From the NCBI RefSeq assembly GCF_954871325.1, contig NC_088777.1, positions 10,579,366 through 10,643,365 on the forward strand: a stretch of DNA of 64,000 nucleotides, in the 5' to 3' direction. Both the position numbers and the translations under genes were made by a program. The notes below the pieces were generated by a model that was not told the DNA's origin, did no database searches, and saw nothing but the letters and a program-made list of their open reading frames with translations. Origin of the DNA: Gordionus sp. m RMFG-2023. Taxonomy: Eukaryota > Nematomorpha > Gordioida > Chordodea > Parachordodidae. Shown piece after piece: positions 1 to 12,460 of this stretch (positions are counted from its first letter, which is position 1; each line of letters starts with the position of its first letter).

Positions 1-3
1 GGG

Positions 4-1427
4 TTGTCTCTCAATAACAACAAATGTGAATTTTATTCACAAGATGAAACCTTCATCGTTCCTCATAACTTCACACCCATTAATTTATCCGGGTTCACAC
101 ATCTTGGATCTCCAATAGGCGGCAATAAAGCAATCGAACATTTCAAAACAAAATTTCTCCGTAATTTCTACCTTTTACATAAAATCCTTCAAGTCTTTCC
201 CTCCCATCAAGCTTTCTTCCTTCTCAAAAACTTTTTATTTATCCCAAAAATCCAACACGCCTTCCGCTCTGCCCCACTTTTCTTATACCCGGAAATTCTC
301 ACCCAAATTGAATCAACAATCAAAGACTCTTTAGAAGGCATCCTTAATATAAAATTCAGCCCTAATTCTTGGATGCAGGCCTCCTTACCCTCGAAATTTG
401 GGGGTCTTGGCTTAAGATCACCCGTGTCACTCAGCCTTGCTGCTTTTTTAGCCTCAGAATCAAGCTCCCGCTTAATTATGCTATCACTTAACAATAATCG
501 CACAGACCCCCACTTAATAATCGCACAGACCCCTACTTTCTCCACGCCCTAGCAATCTGGAAAGATAATTCCTTCTCCGCTCCAATCTCCACATCACGAA
601 AGCAACATGACTGGGATCTTCCCTTAATACACCACTCCGTTGAATATTTAATATCGAGTGCTGCTTCTAAGGGATCCCCATCAATCCTTTCACATTTATT
701 ATTTCCCATTACAGTTGATGAATCCTTAACAGTTGATCATCTCTCTCTCCCACAACTGCAAGTTCCACAACTTTTGCCTTCCTTATCGGGCTATGAATGG
801 TTAGAAGCTTTGCCCAGCTCAAACTTAGGACTTCTCTTAACAAACGAAGAATTACGCATAGCAATAGGTCTCCGTCTTGGTTGTAATATACTGGCCAACT
901 CCACATGTACATTATGTTCCCAACCCGTTGATTGTTTTGGACACCATCCTCTTCATTGTCGATTCTCTAAAGGTAGATATTCTCGACACAGTGCAGTTAA
1001 TGGCACCATTCTCCGTGCTCTATGCTCAGCTCAAATTCCAGCAACCCTCGAACCCTGTTGCCTCTCAACCGAGAATAATATACGTCCAGATGGGCTGACA
1101 TTAATACCATGGAGTAATGGAATTCCATTAGCATGGGACTATACCTGCATCGACCGATTTGCTCCCTCCTTTAATAAGAACTCATTCATGCGAGCTGAAA
1201 ACTCGAAAATTAATAAATACACTTCCCTAACAAATTGCAATCTCATACCAATCGTATCCGACACAACCGGGTCTTTTGGCAATCATGCCCTAACCTTCTT
1301 CAAAACCCTCGGTAAAAAAATCCGCGCCATCACTGGTGATCCTCAGGAAGGCTTCTATCTCAGACAGCGCATATCTATTGATATATGCAGATCTAACTGC
1401 ATTGCCATCCATGGCTCTCTTTCTTGA
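4..1427 (+). pseudogene. LINE ORF2 C-terminus (RT thumb, zinc knuckle, endonuclease)
   Basis: Reading runs from the left edge to a TGA at about 1425. The first 180 residues resemble the C-terminal part of a LINE reverse transcriptase (LGSPIG, then KIQHAFRSAP and FGGLGLRSP). A tandem duplication of about 23 bp near 490-535 (AATAATCGCACAGACC twice) shifts the frame, and the second frame carries on through 1427. It holds C-x2-C-PVD-x-FGHH-x2-HC at about 905-960, then RPDG, WDYTC and a lysine-rich stretch, the order expected of a PD-(D/E)xK restriction-like nuclease. Apart from that one shift I see no other clear break, so this is a fairly young copy. The N-terminus is outside the window. Confidence 0.75.
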
Positions 1428-1595
1428 CCTCCTCCCACCCAACATACAATTCACTATTCTAATTATTTTATTTTTTTTATTATACAGTTTTTTATATAGA
1501 TTTTATAGTTTACATGACATTTTTAATATATATATTTTTTTAAATTACGTATATATGTTTTACTTTTAACGTTCAATGTATTAAATATTTTTATT

Positions 1596-1627
1596 AATAA
1601 AGTATATATATCATTAAAAAAAAAAAA
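1596..1627 (+). terminator. LINE polyadenylation signal and poly(A) tail
   Basis: AATAAA at 1596-1601 is followed 13 bases later by an uninterrupted run of 13 A (1615-1627). This marks the 3' end of the LINE insertion. Confidence 0.75.
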
Positions 1628-2565
1628 TTCTTAATTGCTGATGTTTTGTTTGTACAAGCTGATAATTTCGATTCTATATTATATATATTGCGTTTTAGAT
1701 AATAGCGTTTTACGTTTCTCAATTTCGCGTTTTATATAATAGATTTCGTAATATAGCATTTATTTTTAATTACTCGTTTTTTATAATATATCATTTTATA
1801 TTTATTTTTGATTACGCGTTTTATATAATAATTTTTATCAATATTAAAGTTCAATTTAATCATCATTTTTTTTAAAAATATATTTAATTGTAGTGTTTTG
1901 TATAATAATTTTTTTTTATTAATATTAAATTTCAATTATTTTTATTTTTTAAATTTTAAATTTTACTCCCTTGTTTTCCAATACAAACAACTTTTTCATA
2001 TCATAAATTATCTTTAAATTGTTCTTTCTAAAAAGAATTTTATTTCGCCTTCCATTTCTAATATATGATTTCCATATATTCTTAAAAACTTTTTTTATCA
2101 TCAAGATGTTAAACTATCACCTTGCTTTCTTAATAATAATTGTTTGAAATTTCTTTATTTTCACAGTTTTTTAAAATTTTTTATCAATTATAAAAGTTTT
2201 TATTTCATTATTTCCTTTAATGTTTATATCCTTATTTTCTTTAAAGTATATTTCCTTAATTTCTATAATCACAAATGTTTCAAATTTTATTATATAATTT
2301 ATCTCTTTTAGTTTATAAGAATCTCTTTCATTTTGAATATATGGTTCTAATTCAATATTTTTCAATTTTTTGCTACTAAGAGATTTACAATTACAATGAT
2401 AATTTCTTTTATTACAATGTGTTTCTTTATCATATTTATTGTTATGACCTCTAAAGTTGTTAGTTTTATAATTCTGTAGTCTCTATAATTACAATTTTAA
2501 TAATATCTAAAATTGCAATTTTTATAACAAAGTTTCGTCCAAAGTTGTTTTTAAAATGGTCATTA
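1628..2565. other. AT-rich spacer without recognised genes
   Basis: Very AT-rich DNA with repeated TTTTATATAATA-like stretches (1690-1830). Short open frames on both strands are low-complexity Lys/Asn/Ile strings and are not supported as genes. Confidence 0.6.
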
Positions 2566-5500
2566 CAGTGGCGTAGATCAAGGGGGGGGGTTATCGAATT
2601 TTTTTTGTTATAATTATTATTTTTTTTTTTTTTATAAAATAAACAATTATTATTTTTGTATTGCGAATAATTATATTTAAAAAACGGTTTCAATTTAGAG
2701 AAATATAGATAATATATTATATATAATACAATATGAATATGAATATCACATATGAAATATATTTATAAAAAAAGGAGTTTTAAATTTTAGCTAATGAATC
2801 ACATCGTTTAAACAATATAGTATAAATTCCCATATTTGAACTAAAATATTAAATAATCAATAAATACGAATAAAGATCATATGTGTATGTAAATCAATTT
2901 CTGGCATAGTTAAATTTATTAAATAACAATAAAGATATTTTGTAAATATTTTCTAGGCATTGGCATAGTTAAATTAGATATTTATAAATTATAATTATTA
3001 AATATATATTTTTAAACTATATAGATAGTTTGTAAATTTTAATTTCTTATAATTTTTAAATATGGATATCTGTAAGTTTTTTCGTCAACAACAAAAAGAA
3101 AAAGGTATATAAAAATTTAAGTTGTGTAATTTGAATTAGAAATATATATTATAATTATTGATGCTATCATTTAGTTCAGGGAGGCAGGGCTTGGCGTTAA
3201 GAGCTCATAGGATATCTCCTGGTCTCCTAACAACTTACATCCCCTTCTCACAATGATAGGAAATTTCAAGGATATTATTGAAATATCTATGTAATAATAA
3301 TGACAACTACCTAAAGCTTTTTGAAAGCTCCTCTAAAAATGCTACTTGACCTAAGTCCCACTATGTCAAAATGAAATAATATCAATATGCAATCAGTTTA
3401 TATTAAAGGAAGTTTCTTCAAAAGTCAAATGCATCACCATTTTTTAGTGTTTTGGCGGATGAAACTTCCGATATTGGTAATATTGAACAACTATCCATAG
3501 CAATAAGGTTTATTGATATGGAATCAGGTAATTATAAAATGAAGGAACTATTTGTTCAATTTATTGAATTACCTGACACTAAGTCAGAAACGATTGCTAA
3601 TCAAATTATTAAATCACTTCAAAACCTGGATTTAAATTTAAATCTACTGAGATGCCAAGGGTACGATGGAGCTCCCTCGATGAGTGGCCATGTTAAAGGG
3701 GTCCAGTCAAGAATTAGAGAGCTTTATAGCACAGCTCTTTATGTTCACTGCAGTTCACATTGCCTGAATTTGATGATAACTAAGGCATGTGAAATTAGAG
3801 ACATCCGGAACAGTTTACGTAAAAAGATTTTGATTTAATTGAAATTTATTAGATTTTATTATGTATTATAGATATCTTTATATAATTTTTATATATTTTT
3901 CAAAATTTAGAAACAATATCGTCGGTTTGTGACTTCTTTACCCCACCCAAGAAGAGGGAGATTTTTACCCAAACGTTCGATGAAATTGATTCAAAATATT
4001 CAAAAAAAAAATTAAAAAGATTTTGTCCCACAAGATTCATTGAAAGACAACAATCGGTGAAGGTTTTCATCGAGTTATATGAGGTTATTTTTGCGGCACT
4101 GGAATCATACATATTACGCAAAGAAAAAGATTCCGCAGATGCGGAAAATCTTTTACAGGCTATTACGAAGCCTCAATTTTTAATTTCAATTCAATGTGTT
4201 TATTTTTTATTTAATTATACATATGATTTTAGCAAAATGTTACAAAAAATTGATTTGGATTTAAGGGAGGTTATGAATAGGGCAAAGGATATTGTTGAAA
4301 TATTAACAAATATCAGAGATAATGTGGATGAAAATATTTCACGAAATATATGAGAAAGTAAAGGAGATCGCTAATATGTTTGGGATTGAAATTTTTAAAC
4401 CTAGAGTAGTTTCTAGACAATCCAATCGCTCAAATATTGATGCATCTACGATTGAGGATTTTTATAAAATTAACATTTTTATTCCACTTATTGATACATT
4501 TTTATTTCAATTAAAGGAAAGATTTATAAGTCACAATTTTATTTTAAAAAGCTTTTATTTTCTTTTGCCGGTTGAGTCTGAATTGTTGATTACACTTGAA
4601 ACGCGAGAGGATATTAAGAACATCTCAGAGTTTTATTCTGATGATTTATTAGGGTCGTATGATAAGTTACTTTGTGATGTCGAATTTTGGTATAAAAATC
4701 TTGGCAGAATAGAGTACTCTTTGAGACCAAAAAATGCTTTGCAGGCCCTTTCCATGTGTAATTGCACTTTAGATTCCCTGCCCAATATCAAAACATTGTT
4801 TTTTATTTTAGCTACTTTACCGATTAGTACCTGCACTAATGAAAGGTCTTTTTCAACTTTGAAAAGGTTAAAAACCTATTTAAGAAATAGCACCGGTGAA
4901 AACCGTTTAAATGGATTAGCCCTATTAAATATTTATAAGGAGATTATTCTAGATAAAAATTTGATTCTAGATGAATTAGCCAAATCTCAGAGAAAAGTAG
5001 ACCTCTCTTTATAAATTCAAATCATATAATTGTAATATTTTCTTAGTCATAAAATTTTTATATGTAAAACATAATTATAATGAATTTTTAGTCATGATAT
5101 TTTTATACTATATTTATTAATAGTATTGCACCTACAATAAGAATTATTTATATAATATACTCATTTGTATTAAATATAACTGTTAAATTATATTTTTTTA
5201 AATTGCATACAAGAATTACTTATATTTTATTGTAATTTTATTTTTTTAAAATATAGATATTTACAATCAATTTTTAAAATAGTAATCTGTATAAAATTTC
5301 TAATTTTGAAATTTATTTTTGTATATAAAATAAACACATAGTTAAATAAAGGGTTTATACTAAATAAAATTGTTAAATTGTATTTTTTTAGCAAGAATTA
5401 CATATTTTATTGCAATTTTATTTTTTAAAATATAGTTATTTACATTCAATTTTTAATATAATAATCTGTATAAAATTTATATATTTTGAAATTTATTTTT

Positions 5501-5878
5501 TATATATTATTAAAATAAATACATAGTTAAATAAATAAAGTTAATAATAAATAAAATCTCTGCAAAATATTGTTATATGCAAAAATTTAATTAAAATAAT
5601 TATTTTTAACATAGAATAAGATATATTGAGTTGATCATAAAATTGGAAGGTTTGGGGGGAGGCAAATTTTTTTTACATCGAATAGATTGAATTAATATAC
5701 AATTTACTAAACATTGATAACATTTTCAAAATAATGCTTTCAGTCGCTTATTAATTATAAATTTGGCAAAAATTTTAATTCTAATATTTTTTAATATTTA
5801 TGCTGGCCTGGGTATAATAAACTTTTTTCAAACCCCCCCCCCCCCCCCCCCCATGGATCAATCCTGGCTACGCCACTG
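2566..5878 (+). mobile_element. hAT DNA transposon, ZMYM1-like (DUF4371) group
   Basis: Starts CAGTGGCGTAG and ends CTACGCCACTG, giving an 11-bp terminal inverted repeat, followed inward by G-runs on the left and a 20-base C-run on the right (5833-5852). It carries a transposase of the DUF4371/hAT dimerisation type on the plus strand. The 8 bp on each side (GGTCATTA and TGACTACC) do not match, so no target-site duplication is visible. The right end abuts a minisatellite, which may have altered the flank. Confidence 0.85.
3061..5014 (+). pseudogene. hAT transposase (DUF4371 + C-terminal dimerisation)
   Basis: Cut-and-paste transposase of the element at 2566-5878. A short N-terminal exon (MDICKFFRQQQ) lies at 3061. 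Frame-broken pieces with RGLALRAH-like and GNF motifs lie at 3180-3300. The RNase H-like core opens at 3452 with ADETSD (first catalytic Asp), then CQGYDGA (second Asp) and VHCSSHCLNL. GTAAAA at 3819 and TTTAG ending at 3910 define a probable 92-bp intron; splicing it restores the frame into ISSVCDFFTPP. A one-base shift near 4335 separates the next part (to 4353) from the C-terminus (4322-5014). That C-terminus carries TNERSFSTLKRLK, with the expected catalytic Glu and the dimerisation motif. About three or four breaks in all, so it is inactive but not ancient. Confidence 0.8.
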
Positions 5879-6570
5879 TGACTACCTATTGTGACGATTG
5901 CTTAATCCATTGAGATGACTCTATTTATAGACTACCATATTGTGGTGACTACCTATTGTGACGATTGCTTAATCGATTGAGATGACTATTTATATGACTA
6001 CCTATTGTGGTGACTACCTATTGTGACGATTGCTTAATCCATTGAGATGACTCTATTTATATGACTACCTATTGTGACGATTGCTTAATCCATTGAGATG
6101 ACTCTATTTATATGACTACCTATTGTGGTGACTACCTATTGTGACGATTGTTTAATCCATTGAGATGACTCTATTTATAGACTACCTATTGTGGTGACTA
6201 CCTATTGTGAGGATTGCTTAATCCATTGAGATGACTCTATTTATATGACTACCTATTGTGGTGACTACCTATTGTGACGATTGCTTAATCCATTGAGATG
6301 AATCTATTTATATGACTACCTATTGTGATGACTACCTATTGTGACGATTGCTTAATCCATTGAGATGACTCTATTTATATGACTACCTATTGTGGTGACT
6401 ACCTATTGTGACGATTGCTTAATCCATTGAGATGACTCTATTTATATGACTACCTATTGTGATGACTACCTATTGTGATGATTGCTTAATCCATTGAGAT
6501 GACTCTATTTATATGACTACCTATTGTGATGACTACCTATTGTGTTGATTGCTTAATCTATGGAGATGAC
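5879..6570. repeat. Minisatellite, ~67-bp unit, about 11 units
   Basis: Head-to-tail units contain TGACTACCTATTGTG twice, then CGATTGCTTAATCCATTGAG and ATGACTCTATTTATA. The GATTGCTTAATC landmark recurs every ~67 bp from 5896 to about 6550, with one shorter unit near 6077. Units differ by few substitutions. The array starts exactly at the right end of the hAT element. No coding sense is apparent. Confidence 0.9.
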
Positions 6571-7305
6571 CTAGAATCAAACCTTAGCACTTTCATGCAA
6601 AAAGCTTCTTTCTTCATGGTGTCCTGGCTCTGGATGTTGGACTGGAATATGATAACCAGCACCTAACTTAATGTGACAACCTAGAAAGAATCAATATGGA
6701 AGTTGGACGTTAGGTTATGAATTCTATACTGTGAGACCAATGATCACTTATTATTCTAATCCACGTATGAAGGAAAGTTATTTTAAATTAAAATTTTATG
6801 CCGAGATAAAGGCATGTTGTAAATTTACTTATTAAAATAACTTAAATGAAAATCAATAATGGACATATTTGAACACATAAAAGCCTTAAAAAATTATTTA
6901 CTTAATTTCTTAGTGAAATATTGATATTTTTTTTTGATTTCTTGTATGATGACCAATTGTTGTAAATTAACTAAACCTAAAGATGAATTTTTAGATATAA
7001 TTAAAAATAAACCATTAAAAATCCTAAACAAGAAGATAAAACTTCAATTTTAAATATATTAAAATGTAATTAAAACATGAATTAAAAGGTTTAAATCACA
7101 TGATAGATTTACATAACCCTTATAAGTAATACTTAATATGATAAAAATGTTTTTAAAATAAAGCTTTTGAAGACAAAAGGTTATGTAAAAATTAAACATC
7201 ATTATTTTAGAAAAATATTGTGTGAAATTTAAATTTTTTTTAAGAGAGGGAAATGTGCATAATATTTGCATATTTTAACCTCGGAGATTGAAAATAAATA
7301 AAATT

Positions 7306-7352
7306 AAATTAAATATTAAAACGCTACTAATTAAATATTAAAACGCTACTAA
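7306..7352. repeat. Two-copy 23-bp tandem repeat
   Basis: TTAAATATTAAAACGCTAC occurs twice in direct tandem, with a third decayed start just after it. Confidence 0.7.
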
Positions 7353-7642
7353 TAAAATATAAAACGCAAAATTTTTTTAAAAAAAAAACGCGAAATTTTT
7401 TATAATTTTTTTTTGATTTATTATTCTTATGTTATTCTACATCATTCCCTATTCCAAAAATTTTATTCCAAATTCTTTTATTCCAAAATTTTATTCCATA
7501 TATTCAAACTTGATCCTTATAATATTGATAACGTACAGCAACTTTTCTAACCTACAAAAACGTATGGACTCACGCCATCAGACAGACTTATGCGCCCTCT
7601 GAGCAGCAACTTGATGCTTTGTCGAGGAGGGGAATGTTAATA

Positions 7643-7764
7643 GTGTTGTTTATTCAAATTTGTAAAATAATTAATTGAGTATTAATTTAAATGTTTTGCT
7701 ACATATTGTGTTGTTTATTCAAATTTGTAAAATAATTTATTGAGTATTAATTTAAATGTTTTGA
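7643..7764. repeat. Two-copy ~65-bp tandem duplication
   Basis: GTGTTGTTTATTCAAATTTG recurs at 7643 and 7708, each time followed by TATTAATTTAAATGTTTTG. The two units differ at only a few positions. Confidence 0.8.
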
Positions 7765-8519
7765 TTAAAATGTTTTAGTATATATACCAGTCGATTATTA
7801 TACATATTATTATTATTTTATTTTTTAAAAGTAGAAATAAAATTTAATCTAAAACACAAAATATAAATTATATCTTTCTTGTTTCTTTCACAACAAAATT
7901 GCTAGAAATGCATTAGGCATACTCGAAGAAGTTGAAATTTAATCTATATAGTTTAATAGCAAGAAGTAGATTTAGAATCATTAGTTCTGTGAATAAAAAG
8001 ATGTAATTAATATTATTAAGAAGTATACAATGTACCTGCTATAGTATACTATAAATAATGTTTTGTTATCATCTGGTATGTCAAACCTGAATATCTTTAT
8101 TTTTATCCCTTGCATAGTATAAGCACTATAAAAGAATTTATTTTAGCATATTGATTTATACATTATTTGTTTTTTTAAGCCATAATAAGATATTATGCCT
8201 TATGGGTATAATTAGTGTTGTAAAATAGTCGAGTTCAATAGACTCCAACTAGTAAATGTAGAAATCACATATATAATTGCATTCATTATAATACATATAT
8301 AGATAATATTGAATTCATTCTGGATCAGTATATTTGTTAATTAGATATATTTTATGTATAATATTGTGTATAATATCGAATGGTAATGTTTAACTGCCTT
8401 ACATTATTGCTATGTAAAAAGATCTATTATAATTATATTTCCGGTTTTATTATTATTATTATATGTATGAATGATCATCGTTGCATAAATAAATGAATGT
8501 GTTTTATAAATTATCTGTT

Positions 8520-8660
8520 GAATTTTGACCGACGGGTCCACCGTCAGAGAGGGGAAAACACAGTCCGTGATCGGGGGTCTGGGGTGGTCGATAATGGGAT
8601 CCAGGAGGCCGGGTTTGGGTATCGATTTTGTCATTGGATCACGCGGACAACGTAGTGTAA
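8520..8660. other. GC-rich island of unknown origin
   Basis: About 140 bp with CGACGGGTCCACCGTC (an inverted repeat of GACGG/CCGTC) and G-rich stretches, in sharp contrast to AT-rich flanks. No open frame with recognisable features. It may be part of a decayed mobile element. Confidence 0.4.
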
Positions 8661-9092
8661 TAAAGGTAACTCGAATTTATTTTGAAGGTTAATCAAAAGT
8701 AAATACAACCGAATTAAGGTAAAACAAATTTATTTTGATAGTTAAAAAAAGGTAAATAATAAAATCATTACATAAAAAAAAATCACAATCCCGAATTTCA
8801 TTTTTCGTGGTCTTTATATAGATAAATTAAAGATAAAAAAAAAAGAATGTTAATAATCCAGGCCCATCTCGAAAACTGGTTGGATGAAATCAAAACAAGC
8901 TTGGTATACGTGAACAAAGAAAAAAAAAGGATATACATGATTATGAGAAAAACACATCACTTCTTATTTGAACAAAGAAAACAAGAATATAAATGGTAAT
9001 ATAAAAACATATCACTATAACAAAGACATAATAACTATTATAAACTAGTTAAAACACAACATTATTCTGTGTAATTATCCTTGTAACGATGT

Positions 9093-9114
9093 TATATATA
9101 TATATATATATATA
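9093..9114. repeat. (TA)n microsatellite
   Basis: About eleven TA dinucleotides in a row. Confidence 0.9.
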
Positions 9115-9536
9115 CTATAATCGCGTTAATAATACGAATCAGAGTTAGTCGATTTAGTTGACTTTCACAACTCATGTTGTGAATTCGAGTTACTTAAGTC
9201 GTGAACTCTATTTGTCAATTCGAGGACGAGTCATTCATAATTACTTAAAATAAAAATAATTATTAATTATAATTTTCGTACTTTGGAAATAAATGAAATT
9301 AATGAAAAGACCTAGATAATTTTTTGGCAAAACCCCAGTTTTTTTGTATAACCTAGTTTTACGGAAATTTGATTTTATTGTAAACTTCAATTGGTTAATT
9401 CACCAATAAAATATAAAATATAAATAATTAGATATAGTTTCCTTTATTTAACCAATCATTTTGCTTTTCAAATATACAAATATTGCTTATTTTTACTTTA
9501 CGCTATAAAAATTGGAAACAAATATAATGTAAAATG

Positions 9537-9700
9537 GCTTCAATATTTTAGGCAGGAAAATTTTGACTAAACCACGATATTTCGCTAATAGATCTATGAG
9601 GAAAATTTTCAGGCTTGCATAATATTTTTCTGATTAATAATTGATTTAGCCGTTTTTAAAAACAGGTTCAAATCAATCAAGCGCTTTAAGAAGATTATTG
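9537..9700. repeat. Dispersed repeat at the outer edge of palindrome P1
   Basis: Contains TTCAATATTTTAGGCAGG, then CAGGCTTGCATAATATTT and AGCCGTTTTTAAAAACAGG. The inner half recurs inverted at the far end of P1 (about 22010-22092), and a relative of the whole repeat lies at 47214-47405 in reverse complement. The ends resemble each other in inverted orientation, so it may be a small MITE. Family unknown. Confidence 0.5.
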
Positions 9701-10119
9701 TCGAAATAATAGCATTTTTAAAATATTTTTTTTGTTTTTATATGGATTAGATGTTAATAACTCAGAATCCCTCTTTTACGGCATTTAGAAACATTTAAAT
9801 CGTAATATAACCCAATTTAGTCGATTGATATATATTTTCAAGTTCACCCTGTAGTGACAGCTAGTGCGAATTAGCGACGAAGTATACAAAAATACAGTAT
9901 ACTTTATATACTTCTCGGTAAATTGGTGATTCTGGGCAGTATTATCAAGTCCTGCTTATTTTTTATTATGCAGATATTATTTCTTATTTAAAATATTATT
10001 TAGATTTTTATATATGTCAAAAAAATTGATAAAGGAAATTTCAATTTTTGCAACAATTAATTTTATCAAAATATTTTTGGGAATTTCTCAAACAGGTTTT
10101 TATTTATTTAAGGATATAT

Positions 10120-11050
10120 AAGTTGAAAAAGAATTAAATAAATAATTATTATATATTTGTTTTCGCAGGAGATGTATTATAGTGATTTATATTAGTGAGT
10201 GCCATGTATTGATATATTGACATTATTTTGTTATTATTGTTTTAATGTAAAAGTGTAAAAAGAAAATAAATAGAAAAATATTATTATAATTATGATAGTT
10301 TTGATATAAATTTGAAATAAAAAATACAGTTGTTAAAATTTTTAGTATATTGGTTTTCTGCAAGTGGAGCCCTAATAAATTCCACAATTCATAAAACTTC
10401 ATAAAAATATTTTCATTTTACGAAATGATGTTGTAGAATTTATTATAGTTATTCATTTTTTTTCCAAAGAAATATAATATATCGATACTCACATCATTAA
10501 ATGCAAATTGAATGGCGATTTTAAATATATAAAAATATTTCATTTCTGATAGTAAAAAAGTTAATTTCAAATTATATTCCTCAAATATTTTTTCAATTTT
10601 TTTCCAAAACTCGATATGCACATCATTAAAATGATAATCGAATGGTAATTTCAACTATAAATATTTCTCATTTCTGATGAAAAAAAATCGATTCCAAATT
10701 AGTGATCAAGCTTGAATAAAATTCTTTGACCTATCCTTTATAAGCTTTAGACATGTGCCAAAAGATTGCTAAAGATAGCGAAAGGACGAATACAGGCAAA
10801 TGATTTCAATAAAAATATGGGTCTAGGCTAATTGAGGGTAAAGGGGGTGGTAGAATTGGACATAATTAGATAAATGTGTATTTGAACCATGTAAGATTTA
10901 GAGGAAAAAGTGAGCAAATAATTCAGAAATGTTAGCAGAATTAGATTAGAGCAGATAAGACATTAAGATGAATTTGGTATATTTATATATTTTGTTGGTA
11001 ACAAAAAGTGATAAAATATTTCAGAAGTTATAAAGGGTTAAATAGATTAT
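10120..11050. other. Outer part of P1 arm, no supported gene
   Basis: Shared by both P1 arms and, from about 10120 to 10740, by the inner ends of the IR2 arms (41030-41700 and mirror). A possible splice acceptor (TTTTCGCAG followed by GAGATG) at about 10165 is kept in those copies. I cannot build a gene from it. Confidence 0.4.
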
Positions 11051-11189
11051 TTTATGTAAAGGTAGCAATTACCGGAGACTTTAAGACAAAGATAAAGTGT
11101 AGATAAAAAGACCTTAAGACGAAGTCGATATCTTGGCAAGTGTTTAACTGTCGTAGAATACCCGGAAGTCTAAAAGATCTCTACGGTTA

Positions 11190-11640
11190 CATGAATTAGT
11201 GCAAAGAACCAATCAATTACAAGATGACGTTAGAAACAAGCGATTAGATAGAACAAATGGTCAAGACGTTCATGATGTTTTTAATCGCTAACCAATTATC
11301 GCCAATTCCCGAAACTATAGTGTAAGATAGGGAAGTTGATGATCATAAGAACGAGAATTCGTGAAAACAATCGTTAATCGCAGATCAAATATCGCCAATC
11401 GTTTACCGAGATAAAGCCCTAATTATTAGTTACAAGAGAACGTTAGAAACAAGCAAAGATTTATCAAAGGGATTCCAGACGAAGTTTAGAAAAAACAAAG
11501 TTGTAAAGAAATACTAATATCAATCGATAATCATTGACTAACGATTGTGAATCGTTAAAAGGCAAGCGTTTATTTGATTCGTCAATCGATTACAAAGATA
11601 AAGAGCTAATCGTTTACCGGGGATTGAGAAGCCACAGAAG
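11190..11640. repeat. Degenerate sub-repeats with AATCG(T/C)TTA motifs
   Basis: AACGTTAGAAACAAGC-type blocks recur about 215 bp apart (near 11228 and 11442), and ATCGCCAAT(C/T) occurs at about 11296 and 11390. The TAATCGTTTACCG block also recurs. The same pattern is mirrored at 18990-19430. A repeat-rich non-coding stretch. Confidence 0.45.
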
Positions 11641-12339
11641 ATAGGATTTAAGGATTTCAGGCTGTTATTAAATAGAAATAAGCCTGTAAAGTGCAATAAC
11701 GCGGTAATCTGATACAAACATTCATTAGAAGGTAAGAATATGAGACAAGGGACAGCTGTCATTAGAACTTAGTAGACATGATTAAGAAGAATAGATTTGG
11801 AGGAGATGCAAGATTAGTAAAGCCGAAATAGAAACAAAGTTGGTCATTCTTAGAATGATGGGTTTAACATGAAAACGAAAAATGTATTATTCAAATTAGA
11901 AGAATTATTACAATATTATTATAGATTACAGACTATGTAAATGATTATTAAAGAAAAGATATGTTATTAAGATTTTGTGAATATTATACCACTTTCCAAT
12001 TTTTGGAATAGTATTTTTCTTAATTTTTATGTTAGCTTTAACCCTTTGACTTTTAATTTTAATGTCTTATTAATTTATAATTATGTAATAAAATGATAGT
12101 AAAATTATTTAATTTATATGTTTATATAAATTCTGATTATTATTTTTGAGTTCTTTCTATTACAATCTATTCCCCAATTGTTACCTCAATCATGCTTACT
12201 AAATAATATATCTTGAAGCCTGTAGTATCATAACAATATTAAAAGAGTAATATAATTTCAAATTTATACCCTCATTTTGATGTACCAATTATTAGAGGAC
12301 TGTAATCCAAACTTGCCTGATAGCCTTTTAGTAATAAAT

Positions 12340-12460
12340 TAGAAATGGGATGGGCAGGGTAAGAATTTAATCAAGCCCGACAAAAGCAAAATAATAATTG
12401 ACCGTGCCTGGCATGGTCTAAAAATCTATTTGCCGACCTCTACCAACTATCACTTTGAAT
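12340..12460. repeat. GC-rich decayed transposon end in P1 arm
   Basis: GGGATGGGCAGGG, AAGCCCGAC and GACCGTGCCTGGCATGGTC resemble the CCGGGC-rich subterminal repeats of the hAT family at 57581-60601. Mirrored at about 18160-18280. Too decayed to bound. Confidence 0.3.

Larger units (their letters stand above)
1..1627 (+). mobile_element. Non-LTR retrotransposon (LINE), 3' part, RLE-type
   Basis: Three-prime portion of a LINE that runs in from the left edge. It contains the end of the reverse transcriptase, a cysteine/histidine knuckle and a restriction-like-endonuclease-like segment, followed by about 190 bp of 3' UTR, an AATAAA signal and a 13-base A run. Inserted LINEs normally end in such a tail. 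A second, shorter copy of the same family lies at 20301-21244. The clade (R2/NeSL/Hero-like or another RLE group) is inferred from domain order and not proved. Confidence 0.8.
6571..8210. other. AT-rich spacer, no recognised gene
   Basis: No coding frame with recognisable features. It contains two short tandem repeats (listed separately) and otherwise unique AT-rich DNA. Confidence 0.55.
8214..9177. mobile_element. Possible decayed non-autonomous hAT (MITE-like)
   Basis: TAGTGTTGTAAAATAGTCGA at 8214 resembles, in reverse complement and imperfectly, the sequence ending near 9177 (GTCAACTAAATCGAC type). The same TAGTG(T/C)TGTAAA start opens the clear hAT at 58697. No target-site duplication was found, so the limits are tentative. 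A GC-rich island (8520-8660) lies inside. Confidence 0.3.

Noticed and set aside
5879-6570. CRISPR-like array
   Set aside because: Units are head-to-tail and similar throughout, without unique spacers, and the host is an animal.
8410-8760. Long-terminal-repeat fragment around the GC-rich island
   Set aside because: No second repeat, no primer-binding site and no associated coding region were visible.
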